From positions 1-64,000 of the forward strand of contig NZ_AQHN01000013.1 of assembly GCF_000359745.1 (NCBI RefSeq): a stretch of DNA of 64,000 nucleotides, given 5' to 3'. Shown in pieces: positions 60,118 through 64,000 of this stretch. The notes beneath the pieces were generated by a model that saw only the letters and a program-made list of their open reading frames with translations, was not told the DNA's origin and searched no databases. How positions within the stretch are numbered: position 1 is the stretch's first letter; every line of letters begins with the position of its first letter. This stretch comes from Rhizobium freirei PRF 81 (lineage in GTDB: Bacteria > Pseudomonadota > Alphaproteobacteria > Rhizobiales > Rhizobiaceae). The translations under genes and the position numbers were made by a program.

Positions 60118-62496
60118 TCAAAGCCAGCCAAGCGCGGTCGCAGCCCGGATGGCTTCGGCCCGGCGCCGGCAACCGAGCTTGCGAAACAGATTTCCGAGGT
60201 GAAACTTCACGGTGACCTCGGAGATGCTGAGTGTATGGGCGATGCGCTTGTTGGACATGCCGCTGGCAATCAATTGCATCATCTGCGCCTCGCGCTGCGA
60301 GAGCCCGCCCTGCAGCGCCCGAGCCTGCGGCGAGTTTACGGAAGCAGCAAAGAGCGAGAGCGCAGCACGGACATCGGAAGATGTCTCGATGAAGCCGCGA
60401 ATGCGCTCATCCTTGAGAAGCGGCGAGAGAAAGATCCGCTCTTCGGAGAGCACACCGTTGCATCCGAGGCGAGTCGACGCCTCGAGCGCTGACAGAAGGT
60501 GAGCGCGGGTTGCCGCCTTGTCGCGACGCTGGTACGCGGCATAGCTCTGCCATAGTTGCAGAGCGACCTTTTCGCGGTTCGTCACTTTGGGGTTGGCGAC
60601 CAGCGCGTCGATCTGGCGGGAGAGATAGGGGCGGGGCGTCGGGAGGCGGACGGCATCGCGCAGCCAGGCCATGACGTAGGAAATCTCGTCGCGCCTCATC
60701 AGTCTCGTCAGTTCTTCATGGGCGCTTTCGACCCAGTTGCGGCCGATCCGCATGCGGACCGCTGAAAGCGTGGCGGCAGCATCGCCCCAGCGATTGGCAT
60801 TCTGATAGGCGATGGCGGTGCGGATTTCCATCATGGCATGGAACTGCAGTCCTTCGGACAGGTGGATCCACAGCCCGTCGAGAAAGCCTGGCCGGATCAC
60901 CATCGGAAAGTGATCTCCCAGCACCTGTGACGCATAGTGAAGGGCAAACTGCATCAGGCTCGGCCAGATTTCCGAGGCTGCGAAGCCTTCGAACTCGTTT
61001 TGAACGAATTGGAGCAGATCGCGCGGCTGCCCCGCTTCATAGGCGATACAGGCTTCCGCCAGCCGCAGCATGCGGAATTCCGCCTCGGCTGCGTGCGGCA
61101 CCTGTTCCAGTTTCTGTCGTGCCTCTTGCGCGGCGCGGCGCGCAAACAGAGCGTCGCCGCTCATCAGCCGCAACACGGCCTGATGCAGATGGATGAAGAA
61201 TTCGAGCAACGGCTGGCCGCCCATGTGGCCGAGATAGATCAGCGCCCGCGCAGCGGCAGCTTCCGCTTCGCGAAAATTTCGGCGGCGAATTTCGAATTCC
61301 AGCAGGGCGTTGTAGTAGGCTGCCCATTTGCCGTGGTCGCCCATCGGGTAGTCGGCCATGAATTCGCCGAGGCGGGTGATCATGGCGTCGGTCGGCATCA
61401 GGTCCTCTGAAATCATCAGGTTCAACCTGAAGGTTCGCGCGGCAAAGGAGAAGCGCGATCCGCGCAGCAAGACCTTGAGCGGGTCCAGATAGTCCGTGCC
61501 GAGATGCTTGCCGACGAGGTGACGGACACGCTGCAGCTCTCCGAGCTTCAAAAGCATGCGGGCAAGGGCAAAGAGCACGATCTCGTTGGCTGCGATCATT
61601 TCGTGGGAAAAGCGCATGATGATGTCGCGAAACGCATCGAGGCTGTTTCTGTAGATCAGTTCGAGGCCGCGGGAGCGCTCGAGGATCTGTGCCGCGTGCG
61701 CCTCATGCCCATGGTCGAGAAGCAAGGTCATGGCTGCAATGGCTCGTCCGGCTTTTTCGAAAGCGGCTGCGACTTCGATGACGGCGGCCGTATTTTCGAA
61801 GGTCGCCAGGCGCTCACGGACGGCAATGATAAGAAGCTCTCGCAACTCGCTGTGCCTGTCCGGCTCATCGATGAGAAGAGGCGGCAGCAACCCGCTCCAG
61901 TCTTCACCCGCCGTCGGCATCGGTGCTTCGAGCCAGATCGAAAGGGTGGCCGTTTGCGCAGGTGAAAGGTGAGCCAGAAAATTCTCGCGCAAATAATCGA
62001 TAGCGAGGCGCGGAGCCTGGGAACGGGTCAGCGGCAAGAAGGCCGGCCAGCCGGCATAGCGGTCAAGAAGGCGGCTCGTTTCTTCGGGAGGCAAGCCATC
62101 CAATTCTTCCCGTGAGAAGGTCAACTCGTTCGCGTCGATCGTCACCGAGCCGTGATGCAGAATGAGCCGCGCCAGCCCACTGATACGTTGATCGGGCCGG
62201 CAGGCGACGACCAGTACATCGACGCTTTCCAGCAGTTGGGCGGAGAGCCGCACCGATCTTGCCGAAACCGGCGCATCCCAGAAAAGCCAGCCGCCTTCGA
62301 CATCGCTCAAGCGTGGCTGCTGCAAGCTGCAGACATGCCTGCCCATTGCCTCGGCGGCCATCGAGAGCGTCACGGTCTTCCCCGCCCCGGCAGGGGCTCG
62401 CAGAAAGATGGCGCCAGCGCGTTGTTCAGCAATGCGGCGGCAAAGACGTGGTCTGGGGATCGGCATGTCCATGTGGCTTTGTAAGCGCCGATGCAT
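60118..62496 (-). CDS. Large LuxR-family ATP-binding regulator (MalT-like)
   Basis: A 792-residue regulator. Near the N-terminus (about 28-40) is a Walker A, FLRAPAGAGKTVTL, of the STAND/MalT class. A long helical region follows, probably TPR-like repeats (about 200-690), and the C-terminal LuxR helix-turn-helix is GLSQREAQMMQLIASGMSNKRIAHTLSISEVTVKFHLGNLFRKLGCRRRAEAI. Such proteins bind a ligand, oligomerise with ATP and activate nearby genes. It is divergent from a dipeptide-type ABC operon starting 111 bp away, which is the natural target. Only one Walker motif is obvious. Confidence 0.9.
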   Translation of the reverse strand: MHRRLQSHMDMPIPRPRLCRRIAEQRAGAIFLRAPAGAGKTVTLSMAAEAMGRHVCSLQQPRLSDVEGGWLFWDAPVSARSVRLSAQLLESVDVLVVACRPDQRISGLARLILHHGSVTIDANELTFSREELDGLPPEETSRLLDRYAGWPAFLPLTRSQAPRLAIDYLRENFLAHLSPAQTATLSIWLEAPMPTAGEDWSGLLPPLLIDEPDRHSELRELLIIAVRERLATFENTAAVIEVAAAFEKAGRAIAAMTLLLDHGHEAHAAQILERSRGLELIYRNSLDAFRDIIMRFSHEMIAANEIVLFALARMLLKLGELQRVRHLVGKHLGTDYLDPLKVLLRGSRFSFAARTFRLNLMISEDLMPTDAMITRLGEFMADYPMGDHGKWAAYYNALLEFEIRRRNFREAEAAAARALIYLGHMGGQPLLEFFIHLHQAVLRLMSGDALFARRAAQEARQKLEQVPHAAEAEFRMLRLAEACIAYEAGQPRDLLQFVQNEFEGFAASEIWPSLMQFALHYASQVLGDHFPMVIRPGFLDGLWIHLSEGLQFHAMMEIRTAIAYQNANRWGDAAATLSAVRMRIGRNWVESAHEELTRLMRRDEISYVMAWLRDAVRLPTPRPYLSRQIDALVANPKVTNREKVALQLWQSYAAYQRRDKAATRAHLLSALEASTRLGCNGVLSEERIFLSPLLKDERIRGFIETSSDVRAALSLFAASVNSPQARALQGGLSQREAQMMQLIASGMSNKRIAHTLSISEVTVKFHLGNLFRKLGCRRRAEAIRAATALGWL

Positions 62497-62607
62497 AAAT
62501 AGCCTATACCATAAAGCTCAAAAACTATACTTTTGACCAGTTGTCCATCGTCCGCAGATGGGGATTGTTGTCTGTCAGTTAGCTGGCGAACAAGGAACCT
62601 CCCGCCG

Positions 62608-63636
62608 ATGCAGCAACATCCGTTGGTCGCGATTCTGACGCGGCTCGGCACCTTCGTGCTGGTCATGATCGCGCTTTCCATCATGATTTTCGCGCTGGCG
62701 CGCGTGGTGCCGGGAGATCCGGCGCGCATGGCCCTCGGCCCGGCGGCAACGCAGGAGCAGGTCGATGCGCTGCGCGTGCAGATGGGATTGGACAAGCCGC
62801 TTCCGATGCAATACGCCGATTACGTCGGCAAGGCGTTGCGCGGCGATCTCGGCATGTCGCTGGTTTCGCAGCGCCCGGTCACGACCGATCTCGAGCAGAC
62901 GGTGCCGGCGACCGTTGAGCTGGTTCTCGTTTCCGTGATTTTCATGTTCGTGGTAGCGATCCCTCTCGGGGTGATAACGGCGCATTTCCGGGATCGCGCG
63001 CTGGACCATATCGGCCGTATCCTGTCGCTGACCGGGGTCACCATTCCGAGCTTCCTCTTCGCCATCAGCCTGCAATTGCTTGCCGCCCGCTGCCTGCCGA
63101 ACTGGCCGATCATCGGCCGCCTCGATCATTCCTTAAGCTTTCACGCTGGGCCGACCGGGTTCCTGTTGATCGACGGCCTGCTGGCGGGACGCCTGGATGT
63201 TTTCCTCGACGCGCTCCGGCATCTCGTCCTGCCCGCCTTCGCTCTCGCCATGGCCGGTATCGGGCAGATTACCCGCATTACCCGGTCCTCCATGCTGGAA
63301 AACCAGCGTAAGGACCATGTGCTGACCCTGCAGAGCTTCGGCGTGCCGGAGCGGGTCATCATCTTCCGCTATCTCCTCAAGCTGTCGTCGATCGCGCCGC
63401 TGACGATCATGGGGCTCGAATTCGCCTCGCTCATCGGCAATGCCTTCGTCATCGAGATGGTATTCGCCTGGGGCGGCTTTGCCTCCTATGGGCTGAACGC
63501 CATCCTGCAAAAAGACCTCAATGCCGTGACCGCCGTGGTGTTGGTCGCCGGCCTGTTTTTCATCGTTGCGAACCTGATCGTTGATGTCCTGATCTCGATC
63601 ATCGACCCGCGCCAGCGCCGCAGAGAGGCACGCTGA
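62608..63636 (+). CDS. ABC transporter permease, DppB type (second importer)
   Basis: A 342-residue membrane protein. N-terminal LVAILTRLGTFVLVMIALSIMIFALARVVPGDPARMALG and the MGLDKPLPMQYADYVGKALRGDLGMSL segment are classic DppB features. The EAA-type loop is RKDHVLTLQSFGVPERVIIFRYLLKLSSIAPL, and the C-terminus (IIDPRQRRR) is typical. ATG 62608 has AAGGA about 11 bases upstream. A longer in-frame opening lacks support. It is unrelated in position to the permeases at 42-44 kb and forms a second importer. Confidence 0.93.
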   Translation: MQQHPLVAILTRLGTFVLVMIALSIMIFALARVVPGDPARMALGPAATQEQVDALRVQMGLDKPLPMQYADYVGKALRGDLGMSLVSQRPVTTDLEQTVPATVELVLVSVIFMFVVAIPLGVITAHFRDRALDHIGRILSLTGVTIPSFLFAISLQLLAARCLPNWPIIGRLDHSLSFHAGPTGFLLIDGLLAGRLDVFLDALRHLVLPAFALAMAGIGQITRITRSSMLENQRKDHVLTLQSFGVPERVIIFRYLLKLSSIAPLTIMGLEFASLIGNAFVIEMVFAWGGFASYGLNAILQKDLNAVTAVVLVAGLFFIVANLIVDVLISIIDPRQRRREAR

Positions 63637-64000
63637 TGGCCGATACGAAGATGCTTGATGCCTCCGATCGCGCGCTGAGCACCGGCTATATGATGTGGTA
63701 TCGCTTCAGCCGCAATCCGGCTGCGGTGATCGGCACCTTGATCCTGATTTCCGTCGTGCTGCTCGCGGTCTTTGCGCCGTGGCTCACGCCCTATCCGAAG
63801 CATGTCGGCGCCGTGGTCGATTTCCGTGCTCGGCATGTGGCGCCGGATGCCACCCATTGGTTCGGCACCGACAAGGTGGGCCGGGATATCTTTTCCCGCA
63901 CCGTTTTCGGCATGCGCGTCTCCCTGCTTCTGGTGATCGGCGTGCTCGGCATTTCCGTGCCGATCGGCACCGCGCTCGGTCTGATCGCCGGCTACTTCGG
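63636..64000 (+). CDS. ABC transporter permease, DppC type (5' part, runs off window)
   Basis: The first 121 residues are visible. After a 27-residue polar N-terminus (MADTKMLDASDRALSTGYMM) comes the opening helix AAVIGTLILISVVLLAVFAPWLTPYP, then HWFGTDKVGRDIFSRTVFGMRVSLLLVIGV, the DppC hallmark, ending in the second helix. Its ATG overlaps the stop of the DppB-type gene by one base. The remaining permease, ATPases and binding protein are expected beyond the window. Confidence 0.93.
   Translation, partial: MADTKMLDASDRALSTGYMMWYRFSRNPAAVIGTLILISVVLLAVFAPWLTPYPKHVGAVVDFRARHVAPDATHWFGTDKVGRDIFSRTVFGMRVSLLLVIGVLGISVPIGTALGLIAGYF

Noticed and set aside
1..64000. Search for CRISPR arrays, tRNA/rRNA genes, attachment sites and prophage
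   Set aside because: No regularly spaced repeats, no tRNA cloverleaf pattern and no integrase or phage structural genes were noticed by eye. A covariance-model scan would be needed to exclude small RNAs.

Overview
The window reads as chromosome (or chromid) sequence of a fast-growing alphaproteobacterium of the Rhizobiaceae (Rhizobium/Agrobacterium type). The grounds are high GC with strong third-position GC bias, a complete cyclic beta-1,2-glucan synthase gene (ndvB/chvB), an alphaproteobacterial Porin_2-type porin, a bacterial transglutaminase-like cysteine protease, a Pha/Mrp antiporter with fused A and B subunits, and many ABC importers. No rRNA, tRNA, CRISPR array or prophage was seen. 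All gene names come from reading motifs, not from database searches.

Layout. 1-9.6 kb: 3' end of a dihydrodipicolinate-synthase-family gene, a terminator, then ndvB (2835 codons) closed by an 18-bp terminator stem. 9.7-21 kb: housekeeping and envelope genes (membrane alpha/beta hydrolase, DUF1801 protein, GreA/GreB-like factor, porin, small secreted protein, L,D-transpeptidase lipoprotein, OmpR-type two-component pair, BTLCP protease, sterol-desaturase-like hydroxylase). 21.1-31.8 kb: a carbon-phosphorus-lyase-like locus, read right to left as binding protein, two permeases, PfkB kinase, phnG-H-I-J-K-L-M, with a divergent phnF-type GntR regulator. 31.9-37.8 kb: methyltransferase, acyltransferase, CDF transporter, AraC regulator divergent from a P450-ferredoxin pair. 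37.9-45.9 kb: an amide locus, amiC-amiR-dppC-dppB-dppA-fmdA-dppDF. 46-53.5 kb: 2OG-Fe(II) oxygenase, dihydroxyacetone-type kinase, Nudix hydrolase, an IS256-family element inside a VOC gene, GNAT and APH genes. 53.6-60.1 kb: HTH regulator and the seven-subunit cation/proton antiporter operon. 60.1-64 kb: LuxR-type ATPase regulator and the start of a second dipeptide-type ABC operon cut by the window end.

Most notable system. The phn-like cluster has the gene order of a C-P lyase core (GHIJKLM), but its PhnJ has lost all four cysteines of the CX2CX21CX5C motif that holds the [4Fe-4S] cluster and supplies the thiyl radical. It keeps the N-terminal glycine segment (VPGYQVPY). PhnG, PhnI and PhnM are also divergent at family-conserved positions. 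The usual PhnCDE importer, PhnN and PhnP are absent from the locus. In their place are a sugar/glycerol-phosphate-type (CUT1, UgpB-like) importer and a PfkB sugar kinase. Near-identical palindromes (core ATTCGGATG / CATCCGAAT) lie before both halves of the cluster, with half-sites before the regulator gene, so the whole set looks like one PhnF regulon. I infer a C-P-lyase-derived complex with a different, probably non-radical-SAM chemistry or a different substrate.

Second point of interest. The amide locus begins with a consensus promoter, a short leader and a strong intrinsic terminator directly ahead of amiC, and it encodes an ANTAR-domain AmiR. This fits ligand-controlled antitermination. 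The IS256-type element at 50212-51569 has an exact 8-bp target duplication, and removing it restores an uninterrupted VOC-family reading frame.
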